From NCBI GenBank assembly GCA_037693485.1, contig CM075354.1:89835001-89899000 (forward strand): a stretch of 64,000 bases of DNA, in the 5' to 3' direction. The notes under the pieces were generated by a model, which saw nothing but the letters and a program-made list of their open reading frames with translations, searched no databases and was not told the DNA's origin. This document shows, piece after piece, positions 1 to 9,879 of this stretch (the first letter of the stretch is position 1; each line of letters begins with the position of its first letter). The position numbers and the translations under genes are program-made. The stretch comes from Kitagawia praeruptora (taxonomy: Eukaryota; Streptophyta; Magnoliopsida; Apiales; Apiaceae).

Positions 1-266
1 AAATGCAATAAGAACATCAGAACTCTTGCTTAAGTGAACATCTTACACAATAACCTGATCAACAAACCTTAAATTTGTTGCCTAATAAACATATATGCAC
101 TCTAAATTTAACTAAAGACTATGCAAATGGAATTCCATAAGCACGTACTTTGGTACAAGTATATGTTCACATACGAGCACTCATCATTGTCAAAAAGACA
201 ATCAATTTTAACAAACATGTACATAAAAGTTTGATGCCAATTAGTAATAACTCCGTAAATTTCCAC
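1..266. other. A+T-rich sequence downstream of the Agenet gene, no feature seen
   Basis: I see no convincing coding frame, terminal repeat or RNA gene here. The stretch lies 3' of the minus-strand Agenet gene and may hold its downstream flank. Confidence 0.4.
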
Positions 267-400
267 AAAAGCTGGGGGTTTTCCGGTAAATAGCCTCTTA
301 CTCTAGGAGTAGGGGTGAGGCCTGCACACATCTCACCTCACCCCCCCCCCCCCCCCCCCCCAACCGGGACTTTACTTGTGAGTAGGATCAAGTATGTTTA
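267..400 (+). repeat. Degenerate SINE-like 3' segment with a long C tract
   Basis: The text from about 280 (tctaggagtaggggtgaggc, then a 'ctgcacacatct' segment, a run of about 20 C, and 'actttacttgtgagtagga') resembles the 3' half of the widespread plant Au-type SINEs. Those have a 'gaggtaaggctgcgtacatc' segment followed by C-rich DNA and 'ccccacttgtgggatt'. The A and B boxes are not recognisable, so this would be a 5'-truncated relic. The match is from memory of the family consensus only. Confidence 0.4.
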
Positions 401-666
401 GTTTGGTCTAAACGAACAACTTTGCTTCTTAGCCTGGGAAAAAAGTCTCTATCATATGCCTAGTATATCAATACAAATTCCCCAGATTTAATAAAAAAAT
501 AAAACAGGCAAAACCAGATTATTAGTCCCAGAAATTTTTCCAACATTTTCAGCAATAAAAAACCACATAAAACAAGCACTTCTGCAACATATTATTTAGA
601 AAGCAATATGAACAATTATACGTATGGACATTACTAAAAAATAAGTTCCAGCACATTTTTTTAATA

Positions 667-3600
667 TCAAGACTCACTGTCCACCAATTTGCTCATCCCT
701 TTACGCTCATTTGACAGAGAATTCTTATACCGCCTGACTCTTTTACTCGGAACTGTTTCACCCGCCTGGTCCTCAGGAAGAGGGATAATTGCTGTTTCAC
801 TGAGCAAGTCACTGTACCTACGAACACCACTTGTATGTTTTTTATCAGCTGCAACCTTCAAACTGTTGTTGCTAGAGGGCTGAGCATGATTTTCACTGGA
901 TTTAATATCAACTGGTGTCTGCATTATACAGTCACTCTCTGCATTTATTTCAGCCTCATTCCTTAACCATGAATTTTCCTTAATCGTTTTCTGCAAATAT
1001 TTTTCATCTCCCATGCTTCCAGTGCCTATATATAAATTAATAAAACATATTCTGTCAGTAGAGAACCAATGATTCTATTTGTATAAGTGTATATATATCA
1101 TCATGTAAAATGGTAATAGATCTTTCAGAACCTATTTGTTTTCCCCTTTTTCTCTTCGAGCTGACGTCCCCTTGAGTTGATCCATTAGTGCTCTGGGCAC
1201 AAAAGGGAAAAGCATTAAATAAAGTAACATAACCGATAATAAGTCTACTATAGCACAAGGTAAAAATATTTGGCTCATCTTTTATGGCTGTTTGCATTGC
1301 ACAAACAGAAAACTAGAATATCTGTAATTAAATTTCAAAAGCAATAGTCAACAGAACATCTATATAACATTTTTCATGTAACAAGAAAGCTAAACTGTAC
1401 AAGCCTAATTTTTTTTTTAAAAAAAAAACATCCCTCATTTGCTAGAAAAATTCTTTCATTCCAGGGCAAGACCTGTGGTTCAATCCTATAAATATATTAT
1501 TAATTCAGAGTGGCAACTAAATAACAAATATAAAGGATAATTCTCAGTCAAGTGTCAACTCATCACTTACATCAACAGTAATTATTTCTTGATCCGTGCT
1601 CTGTTTCCTCTGATCTTTCTTCTGAGAGGTCTCACAATCTTTTGCAGATACTGCAGCTTTAACAACTTCTCTGACACATTTCTCCACAATATCCACATGC
1701 ACCCCTGTATTAGCCTTCTTATCTACATCAGTATTCGGAGTTAGATAAAGTCATGGATTTTACACTATTGAGTTGTCTAGTAATGAATGCATACCCGTGG
1801 ATACAGAGCCATTTGTAGCCTGTTGTTTTTTAACCCTTTTACTCCGTCTTGTGGAACTTCCAGATTGATTAGAGGGTATAGCAAGTCTACCGGAATCCTG
1901 CACAGTTATGATGTTTTTCTCTCACACATAACATAAGCCTATTCAAAAAGAAGCTTAAAAAGGCTGCAGAACTTGGTAACTTGTACAAAAAATGCAAAAC
2001 TGGCCAGCCATAAGGAATAAATAAGAGAGACTGAAATTTATCACTGCAAGAAAATGGATACACCCCATGCCATATAAGTTTGTAAATGTAAAGATCATAA
2101 CAACTGTCAAATGAACCACTATTAGATGAAAAGAAATCTCAATTTGTATTGTATCTAATACTAAACTTCAAAAATTAAGAAAATGCAATTTAGCAACTTA
2201 CTCAACAGTGAACATAATGTTGGAAGTTGGAACTATTAGTTCGATATTCTCATGATAACACATTACTCAGGGAGGCAACTACTATGTAGATTCAAATGCT
2301 CATATTGTCATATTCATTCTGTGGTAGCAGAGCAGGTGCAGTTTTAAGGTTGGACTGGTCTAAAAATGGTCCATTAATTACTTGTGGTGGAAAGTAAGAC
2401 AAAATGGTAAGCAATGTTGACTATATATTTACTAAATCCCTGAACAATGGCAAATTGACAATGAAAGCATTGAGAAAGTCCCCAGTATTCCTACACGATG
2501 TTAATGTGTAACAAGACATACTGTATCGCGAAACAGAGCAGAAAAACCTTCCATAAACCGTAATCCTTTAATTCTATCTGCTAGATAATAAGGGTGTTAA
2601 GGAGGTTAAAATACAAAACTTTAATCACCGCTTCCCTACTTAAAAACCAAGTTCAGGAAAGTGGCGAATAAGATTTCCCTAGTTGAGCTAGAACCTTAGA
2701 TGCAATTATGAGCATCACTTTAGAGGTCAAATTTGGATGGCTTGGTACCTGATTAGTAACCATTTCTTACCCATCTGAAACAGAGATTCGGAAGTGGGGT
2801 TCACTTTAAATATTTCAGTGTGCCAAAATTCACATGTTAATAACACTAAAAAGATTTGTAGTAAAGTCCTATTATAATATAAATATATAAATATATATAT
2901 ATATATATAGGGTTGGACTCCATAGCAAACACCTTATATAACAAACAACAAAGAACACCTCATATCTAATAGATCCATTGCCCCTGGCGGGGCCACCCAA
3001 TACAAAAAGTTCTTATTTTTTTAGGCTCTATCCATCCAGCAAAAAAAAAAAAAAAAAAATTGAAAATTTACTGTTCATCGATGACGTCATCAGTGACGTC
3101 ATCATGAGTGACGTCATCATGAACAGTAAAATTTTCAAAATTTTTTTTTTTTTTTTTGCTGGATGGATAGAGCCTAAAAAAATAAGAACTTTTTGTATTG
3201 GGTGCCCCTGGCGGGGCCAATGGATCTATTGGAATAAATGATTTTATAGTGTTCTTTATTGTTTGTTATATAAGAGTGTTCTTTATGGAGCAAAGGCCTA
3301 TATATATATATGGGTCCTGTTAACAACAGCCCTTAGGGCTATGTTTAAGGACTAATTTTTGCCATGTGGTGGATTTTTATTGGATGATTTATGTGAATGC
3401 ATGGGGGCACATACTTTTTTGCAAGTGGGGCACAACCTTGAGCCAATTAAAAACTACCACATAACACCTTAACCATAGCCCTAAGGGCTGTGATTAACAT
3501 TTTCCTATATATATATATATATATTATATTTAGAATACTAAGTAGTGGATTATGAATGCGCATTCAACTCAAAATCGTTACTCACATCAACAGTATGCAT

Positions 3601-6600
3601 TTCCTGATCCATGCTTTTGTTCTGCTGGACTTTCTTCAGAAGGGTCTCGCAATTTTTTGCAGACACACCTTTTACTTCTTCAACAGACATATCAAATTTT
3701 TCTGCATCACCTTCTTTCTCAACAACTTCATCAGGAATGCCAGTAGTCTTCTTCTCTGTGTCATCATTCAAAGATATATGAAGCGATAGATAATTAACAA
3801 CTTAGTTATCTAGTAATAAGTGCATACCGGTAGAAACAACACTTTTTCCTGCTTGTTTTTTAGCTCTTGCTTTCTGTCTTCTAGAATATCCAGAGAGCAA
3901 AGCAGGTCTACTAAAATCCTGCAAAATTATAATGCTAAGTTCTCAAATTGACAAAAGCCTGTTAAAAAGAAACCCAAAATGAAATAGACCATGGATGCGG
4001 AACTTGGTGACTAAGAAAACGAAAATGGCCCGTCATAAAGGATCAAATCAGAGAGACTGGCCCTAAACAACATTATGATGATTAATGCACACTATAAATT
4101 TTTAAATGCAAAGATGGTAACATTAATCCAGTATCGGGACTTGGGAGGAAAAGATATCCTTAACCTAATATCTAATATATGAAGTCCAGAAATTAAGCAA
4201 ATGCCAATCATCATGACATTGTTTGAACTAGTGATAAAATACTAAAGGTAACACATTGATCAGGGGAGTAACAGCTACTAGGTTGATTTAACTAATAATT
4301 TGATTTGGAGAAAGCTGAGAGAGTGCAGATTTCCTTGCAACCCTCTAAACGCATACAAACACATGACAACAATACTAATAATATCCAAATCTTCTTATCG
4401 CAACCCTCCCATTAGGTAATTAATGGCGAAGGGTTTTTTTTTGGGGGGGGGGGGGGGGGCGGTGTTGCCCAGTAACCTATTAACTATATAAACACGCACA
4501 CCCCTAAATAGCTTTAATGAATAATAACTTAATAGTGAGTTATGAATATATAAAATATTAATAATTCAGGTGTTAAACTCATTACTCACGTCGACAGTAT
4601 GCATTTCTTGATCCATGATTTTGCCCAGTAACCTATTAACTATATAAACACACACACACACACACCTAAATAACTTTTAAGAATACTAATTTAATAGTGA
4701 GTTATGAATATATAAAATATTAATAATTCAGGTGTTAAACTCATTACTCACGTCGACAGTATGCATTTCTTGATCCATGATTTTGCTCTTCTGGTGTTTC
4801 TTTGAAGGGGTCTCACATATTTTTGAAGACATACCATTTGGTTCTTTAACAGACATATCAACTTCTTCTGCATCACATACTTTCTCGACAATTTCATCAT
4901 TCACGCCAGTATCCTTCTTCTCTGTATCAGCATTCAAAGTTATATTAGGTGATAAATTATTAAAAGTGACTTATCCGGTAATTAGTGCATACCAGTAGCA
5001 GCAGAACTTTTCCCCGGCTGTTGTTTTATAGAACTTTCATTCTGTCTTTTAGAATCTCCAGGGTGATCAGGGAGCATAGCAAGTCCATTTGAATCCTGCA
5101 AGATTAAAATGAAATGTGAGACCTATGAAACGGTCAAGCATTAAGAAACAATTTACAGAGAGCAACCTTGTGTTACATTATACAATAACTTTGTAAATGC
5201 AAGGATGGTAATATTGATCTATTGATGGGAGGACAAGTTATCCATAACCCAATATCTAATATATGAAATTCAGAAAATAAGCAATGTCAATCGGCATATA
5301 ATGTTCCAAAGAGTGATTTCCTTGCGCCACACCACAACACAAAAAGTTAAACGCTGATCACAGTGTACACCAATTCCCAAAAAAGAGAGCTAGGCAAAAC
5401 AGATCAAAGATTAATGATACAAGTAGTTTTTTTGCAGACCACTTAGAGCATCTCCAAGGGCAGTAGGTATAATGATTACCTAAAATAATAGTTAGCTAAA
5501 ATTTGCTGAACCTGTAAGGAGTTGTGTTCCAATGGTATTAGCTATAACGGTTAGCTATAATTCAAAAACAGTATATATTGTGTAATGGATGGGTAGGAAT
5601 TGATTTAAATGGTATATATTAATGTGTATGTCTAGTTTAAATATGGCATAAAGCTGACATGGATGTTTTAGCTAATGACTACAACTCAACAAATATAGAA
5701 GACGAGATGAAGGATATCTATAATTATTGCTAACAGCTCTGATGGTTGGAGGACTATATTTTTTAGCTATTATGTATATTAAGGTGACACCTAGACTTTT
5801 TAGCTAATAGATTGTAATGGTTGGAGATGCTCTTACAACTTCATTTTACTCATTTATACATAAGAGTAGTCCAGATCCTCTTATGGAGTAATTGACATTC
5901 CATGCTAACACATAATAACAATACTAATAATAATCTACAAACTAATTCCCCTTTTCAATCAACCCATCCAAAACACACACAATTACCAAAACCACAGTTT
6001 CCCAATTGATATCAACGATTTCAAATTTTTAACCATGAAAGAACATTCCGAATTTTGGTTTTCGCCATTCTCCATCAACCCATTTCATAAACACACACAC
6101 ACAAAAAGACCTAATAGTTAATACACACAAAATTAAACAGTCCTAGGGGTTTAGGTCATTCCCCATTAACCTAAACACAAACAAAATCGAACATTCACAT
6201 AAAAAAGACACACATTTACAAACACAAATATCAAACCCTTTTCTCTCACTAAGCATCAAAAAACACACAAACAAAAAAGACATGCAAACTCAATAAAATC
6301 AAAAAAATAAAAGAAAACAAACCCTAATCTTGAATTGTTTCTTAGGTTTGACCCAATCAGCATTGAGCCAATCAAAATGAAGCCTAATATCACTCCTCAT
6401 AACAACCATACTATCCGGAGGATCATCGAAACCAACCAAGAACTTATCTTTCCCTACAACCTTTTCAACCACACCAACCCACCACCCATCTTTATGAAAA
6501 ACATCAACAACATCATTAACCTCAACAACATCATCATTAGTCCCAGGTGGAGCCAATGGTCTAACTAGTGAAACATGCACTTTCTCACTCAACTTCTTAG

Positions 6601-6757
6601 TCTCATCTTCTTCAGAAACCAACTCATTATACTCAACAACAACAAAAGACTCATCTTGTTTCTTGGGGGGTTGTGCTATTTTGGCCAAGTACCAGACCCC
6701 TCTGAACCCATCATCATCACTTGTTACTTCTACCTCTGTGCCTTTCTTTAAGGCCAT
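667..6757 (-). CDS. Agenet (plant Tudor-like) domain protein, nine exons
   Basis: Inferred exons in transcription order: 6757-6323, 5095-4993, 4921-4752, 3918-3828, 3755-3586, 1897-1795, 1722-1571, 1192-1132, 1025-667. Every junction is GT/AG, phases agree, and the sum is 1644 nt (547 aa plus stop). Exon 1 (145 aa) holds two Agenet/Tudor-like domains, about residues 4-70 ('GTEVEVTSDDDGFRGVWYLA') and 75-138 ('DVFHKDGWWVGVVEKV', 'DIRLHFDWLNADWV'). The rest is Lys/Ser/Glu-rich, low in complexity, with basic NLS-like patches (KRKRGKQ, PSKRVRRYK). Agenet proteins are nuclear histone-tail or chromatin readers, so a nuclear role is inferred. Exons 2-3, 4-5 and 6-7 are three copies of one module. The start is the first ATG, with strong Agenet similarity immediately after it. 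The donor of exon 8 (GTTCTG) is weak; if it is not used, exon 8 reads on to a stop near 1055. No DUF724 domain is visible. Confidence 0.8.
2910..3298. mobile_element. Inverted-repeat MITE with long foldback and TGACGTCA core
   Basis: A 389-bp element sits between (TA)n runs in intron 5 of the Agenet gene. Both ends read GG..T..CTCCATA inward, then a shared 'TATATAACAAACAA' segment, 'AATAGATCCATTG' and the GC-rich box GGCCCCGCCAGGGGC. A perfect-looking foldback follows ('CAATACAAAAAGTTCTTAT', 'AGGCTCTATCCATCCAGCA', A/T runs, 'TTTTACTGTTCAT'). The centre (3079-3121) carries three copies of the octamer TGACGTCA. No coding capacity. The target appears to be TA, but the TA runs hide the exact duplication. 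Confidence 0.75.
3312..3505. mobile_element. Small MITE, TIR with CAGCCCTTAGGGCTATG, in (TA)n
   Basis: A 194-bp element is flanked by TA repeats on both sides. The termini are imperfect inverted repeats; the 17-bp block CAGCCCTTAGGGCTATG is present at both ends in opposite orientation, followed by TTAAGG. It lacks coding sequence. Insertion into TA microsatellites is as described for Micron-type MITEs. It lies immediately beside the 2910-3298 element, in the same intron of the Agenet gene. Confidence 0.7.
4465..4785. repeat. 156-bp tandem duplication carrying the 3' end of exon 3
   Basis: The block at 4465-4620 is repeated at 4621-4785 with a few differences and a longer CA run. Each copy runs from 'ttgcccagtaacctattaac' through 'aatagtgagttatgaatata' to the antisense of the exon end 'MDQEMHTVD' plus the GTGAGT donor. 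The right-hand copy is the real end of exon 3 (boundary at 4752). The left copy is an exon fragment with a good donor but no original acceptor. A G run at 4442-4459 lies just left of it. Confidence 0.8.
5446..5832. mobile_element. MITE with GAGCATCTCCAA termini and TTA target duplication
   Basis: The left end reads GAGCATCTCCAAGGGCAGTA and the right end is the reverse complement of GAGCATCTCCAACCATTA. TTA flanks both ends (5443-5445 and 5833-5835). The 387-bp interior is A+T-rich with repeated 'TTAGCTA' motifs and has no reading frame. TTA duplication and the TIR type point to a PIF/Harbinger (Tourist-like) MITE. It lies in intron 1 of the Agenet gene. Confidence 0.8.
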
Positions 6758-7199
6758 TTCTTGGGTTTTTTTGGGGGCTTGTAGGGTAAGATGAAAGAGG
6801 GTGTTTGGGAGTTTGTGTGTGAAATTAGTGTGTGTATTGGGCAGGAGTTATGTGACATAAATATGGTGTGATGGGGATTTGATAAAATTAATTCTAACAA
6901 AGTGGTGCTGTTATTCAGGGACTGAATCACTCCGTTGTCTTCGATTTTTGAGATATGGCTCCCTTCTTTTCCAAAAATTAATTTGTCTCATTTTACCTGT
7001 TTTATTTTGAAAAATAAATTTATCTTATTTTACATTTTTTTCATCTTTCGATACAAATTTAAGGATAATTTTTTAAAATTATCATTACATTTATTGTATC
7101 TCTAATTTGATTTTTTTTTTTCAAACTTAACATTATTCTCATTTTTCAATGCATTAATTAGGGGTATTAATTGAAAAATTTTATCCAACTACCTTTCTC
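6758..7199 (-). promoter_or_regulatory. 5' flank of the Agenet gene
   Basis: The 442 bases upstream of the inferred ATG contain A+T-rich blocks and pyrimidine-rich segments on the gene strand, as expected of a plant 5' UTR and promoter. I do not see a certain TATA box or transcription start. The Harbinger relic begins immediately beyond, so the proximal promoter is probably short. Confidence 0.35.
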
Positions 7200-7202
7200 T
7201 TA

Positions 7203-8633
7203 GGTAGTGTTTGGGATTGCTGGTCTGGAAAGCTACAGCAGCTTTTAGCACAAAAGCAGGTAAAATAGTGTTTGGTAAAATATAAAAGCTGCTTTTGGGG
7301 AAAGTGCTTTTTATATAAAAGCTGCTTATTTTAGAAGCAGGTGTGAGATGCTTTTCTAAAAAGCTGCTGGTAAAAATAAGCGGACAGCAGCATCAAAGAC
7401 CTGCCATCAAACCCCAGCTCCTGCATTTTTTTTTTTAACGTGGATAACAAACAAGTAATACAACCCTAAACAAAATCAAACTTCACTATATATATAAATA
7501 CAAACACGTCTAATCATAATCAAACTAGGGTTTTTTAACAGGTTCTTTATTATTTGAGAAAAGAAAGGAATAGCTAGCTTTGGTTCAAGCCGTGTTCAAC
7601 CTCCGATTAGTGGTACTCTTCTTCCATCTCTTATATATCTTTTACATGCTTTTAATGTCGATTTTCATATATTTGTCATGAATGAATTAGTAGTGATTTA
7701 CTTGAATTAAAGAACGTTGGTCCATTATAGATGAGTGATACCTACATGAATGTTTTGCACTCAGAAGTACTAACATCCAGCAAAGAGAATGCTTAGGCAC
7801 AGATCATAAGAAAAGAAATCTAAAGGTCTAGAATTAGTTGTTAAAACTCTCCAATGGTTCATGTTTTGCCAAATCGTCTCTATAGGCACGTAACATAACA
7901 AAATCAATTAATTACATTTGTTTTGCTGTCTTTTACGATATCTTTGCCTTCGTCAACTTTTGATCTAATATTGACAGAGAAGCAAATGCAGAACATGGTA
8001 TAATATTGACTTGAATACTGGGGTGCTATTGTGGAATATAATGTTTATGTTTTTCATTAATGACTGCTACTTGCCCTCGTACTGGTTTAGTTCTCAAAGG
8101 AATATCGTTGTCGCAACAATGGCACTGCATAATTATATTAGACTACATTCTAGTGACGATACAATTTTTAATAGGATTGATGCAAATCCGGAATTTGTGC
8201 CAAAAGATATTTTAACGGATCGTATATCAACATCAATGGACCAAAGGCAAAGAAACAGTAGAACAAGTGAGGTGGACTTGCTTCGAAATCAAATTGCATC
8301 CAGTTTGATGATGGCATCCTAATTCATTTCAATTATTTTAATTTACTTTGCTTTGCTGAACTGAATGTGAGAATTATTATGGTAACATTAATTTTATTAA
8401 AGTGTTCATTTTTATATTTTTAATTGTACTAGCTAGTTTGTCCTGTAAAGACATTGTTAAATAACAAATTTTTAAAAATTATTTACCAAACGCTTATTTA
8501 CCAGCTTTTCATTCAACAGCAGATTAATTATGAATTTTACCAAACAGTCAGCAGTTTTTTCTGACAGCAGCTTTTTCTGACAGTGCTTTTTACCACAGCT
8601 ACAGCAATTTTAACAGCAATCCCAAACAGAGCC
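7203..8633 (+). mobile_element. PIF/Harbinger DNA transposon relic
   Basis: The ends are inverted repeats: GG..GTGTTTGGGATTGCTG on the left and its counterpart CAGCAATCCCAAACAGAGCC on the right. TTA is duplicated at 7200-7202 and 8634-8636. Subterminal 'AGCTGCTTTT' and 'CAGCAG' motifs recur inward from both ends. At 1431 bp it is far shorter than an autonomous element; it keeps only the last part of a transposase frame and no recognisable second (Myb-like) gene, so it is non-autonomous. Confidence 0.85.
8089..8322 (+). pseudogene. C-terminal fragment of Harbinger (DDE_Tnp_4 / HARBI1-like) transposase
   Basis: The frame reads S-Q-R-N-I-V-V-A-T-M-A-L-H-N-Y-I-R and ends with 'EVDLLRNQIASSLMMAS' before a stop at 8320. 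This matches the conserved tail of plant Harbinger transposases, an 'R.IV.A..ALHNFIR' block followed by a variable region and a short '..LR..IA..L' end. A plausible 3' splice site (ggtttag) precedes it. The DDE catalytic core is absent. It lies inside the TTA-flanked element, near its 3' end. Confidence 0.7.
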
Positions 8634-8641
8634 TTAATATA

Positions 8642-9042
8642 CTAGCCTATAGCCCGTGCAAAGCACGGGTTACTTCTAATTTTTTTAATTTACTTATAGT
8701 TTAGTATATATAGTATTATAAACATTACTTTTAATATGTTGGGAGAATTCAAATTTTAGACCTTGGTATATATTTATTTTTATATTAAAATTAAATTAAT
8801 ATGTTGTTGGTGGAAATCGAACCTTCAACCTTTCTATATAACATAATCTAAGTATTAATTTTATATTAAAATGTTGTTGGCGGGATTCGAACCTTAGACC
8901 TCCAACTTTTAGTATTGTTGTATCTAACAGTCATGATCTATTTGAGTTGAAGATCTAACGGTTGTGAATAGGGGATAACCAAATATAGGGGTAACCAAAC
9001 TACAAATTATACCCCATTTTGCTTATTATAATATAGTATAGA
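8642..9042 (-). mobile_element. Complete short non-autonomous Helitron
   Basis: Read on the minus strand, the element starts TCTATACTATATTATAATA at 9042 and ends with the hairpin CCCGTGC-TTT-GCACGGG, seven bases, then CTAG at 8642. It is inserted exactly between host A and T (plus strand A at 8641, T at 9043). These are the three Helitron hallmarks: 5' TC, 3' hairpin plus CTRR, A-T target with no duplication. It is 401 bp with no frame. Two direct copies of a 'TGTTGGYGG..TCGAACCTT' segment lie inside. Confidence 0.88.
8800..8905 (-). repeat. Two tRNA B-box-like direct repeats inside the Helitron
   Basis: 'atgttgttggtggaaatcga' (from 8801) and 'atgttgttggcgggattcga' (from 8871) are direct copies, each followed by 'acctt'. 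On the minus strand the second gives GGTTCGAATCCCGCCAACA, which matches an RNA polymerase III B box (GGTTCGANTCC) and a tRNA T-arm plus acceptor. No A box or complete cloverleaf is visible, so this is not called a tRNA gene. Confidence 0.5.
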
Positions 9043-9148
9043 TGTATTTTTTACAAAAGTGACATGTAAAATGAGACGGATACAATTTATTTAAATTTTA
9101 ACTATAACACATATTAGAAAAATTAAAATAATAATTTTTATTCATAAC

Positions 9149-9152
9149 AGTG

Positions 9153-9223
<71 letters not shown>
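9149..9223. repeat. (TA)n microsatellite
   Basis: About 75 bp of uninterrupted TA. It is the apparent target of the adjacent MITE starting at 9224. Confidence 0.95.
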
Positions 9224-9228
<5 letters not shown>

Positions 9229-9604
9229 TGATTCAGGTGAGAACACGTATATGTTGGAGAACAATGAGAACACCACATTTCAAGCTATTCTAAAGGGCCC
9301 CGCCAGGGGCAGCCAATACGAAAAAGTTTTATAATTCTCCCTCTATCCATTCATTAAAAAAAAAAAGTTCAAAATTTTTTTTTAAAAAAAAAATTAAAAA
9401 TGATGACGTGGCAGCAGTTTTTTTTAAAAAAAATGTTAAATTTTTTTAATTTTTTTTTTTGTTATGAATGGATAGAGGGTAGAATTATAAGACTTTTTTG
9501 TGAAGGTGCCCCTGGCGAGTCCCTTTAAAATAGCTTGAAATGTGGTAAATATGTGTGTTCTCAATGTTCTCACACTAACATGTGTTCTCACTGGAGCGTG
9601 ACCC
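9224..9604. mobile_element. MITE with GGGT..GTGAGAACAC termini and GC-rich core box
   Basis: The left end is GGGTATGATTCAGGTGAGAA. The right end is the inverse of GGGTCACGCTCCAGTGAGAA. The similarity continues inward through 'GAGAACA' motifs, 'CACATTTCAAGCTATT' and 'AAAGGG.C.CGCCAGGGGC'. TA runs flank both sides. The centre repeats the layout of the 2910 element: CAATACGAAAAAGTT, CTCTATCCATTCAT, A/T runs and an ACGT-core sequence (TGATGACGTGGCAGCAG). No coding capacity. Confidence 0.78.
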
Positions 9605-9879
9605 TATATATCAATATCAATATCAATTCAATATAATCCAAATGTCTACTAGTATTACATTTCGAAAATTACTACTATTATCCTTCATTTTTTTAATCTT
9701 CTTTATTTCTTTGATGCCCCTTTTTGTCATTACACAGCATTTGGATCGACCCAAATCTAAACCTCTACTACTTCATTTTTTTAATTTTCTTTATTTCTCT
9801 GATGTCTATTTTTGTCATTACGTAGCATTTGGAGCAACCCAATTTAGATTGGATCAACCCCAATCTTAACCTCTACTAT

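Larger units (their letters stand above)
1571..5095 (-). repeat. Triplicated two-exon module inside the Agenet gene
   Basis: Module copies lie at 5095-4752, 3918-3586 and 1897-1571. Each has exon A (103, 91 and 103 nt; starts GAT, phase 0 to 1; ends in Ser/Thr then a split Gly or Glu codon) and exon B (170, 170 and 152 nt; phase 1 to 0; ends with 'TVD' before GTGAGT or GTAAGT). Exon A encodes D-[SF]-x-x-[LP]-A followed by basic and Gln residues. Exon B encodes acidic 'EKK..G' to 'MDQEMHTVD'. The duplication includes flanking intron sequence: exon A donors all read GTATGCA[CT]T followed by similar bases, and all three exon A acceptors are TGCAG. Copies differ at many sites, so this is not recent. 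Confidence 0.8.

Noticed and set aside
2978..3241. Open frame of 87 codons within the MITE at 2910
   Set aside because: It arises from translating a foldback with A and T runs (poly-Lys, poly-Phe). There is no protein character.
8800..8905. tRNA gene in the small Helitron
   Set aside because: Only B-box and acceptor-like text is present; no A box, anticodon arm or cloverleaf can be drawn.
9582..9869. 95-codon frame with a hydrophobic stretch after the 9224 MITE
   Set aside because: It starts inside the MITE terminus, is A+T-driven (Phe/Leu/Ile), and shows no homology or context.
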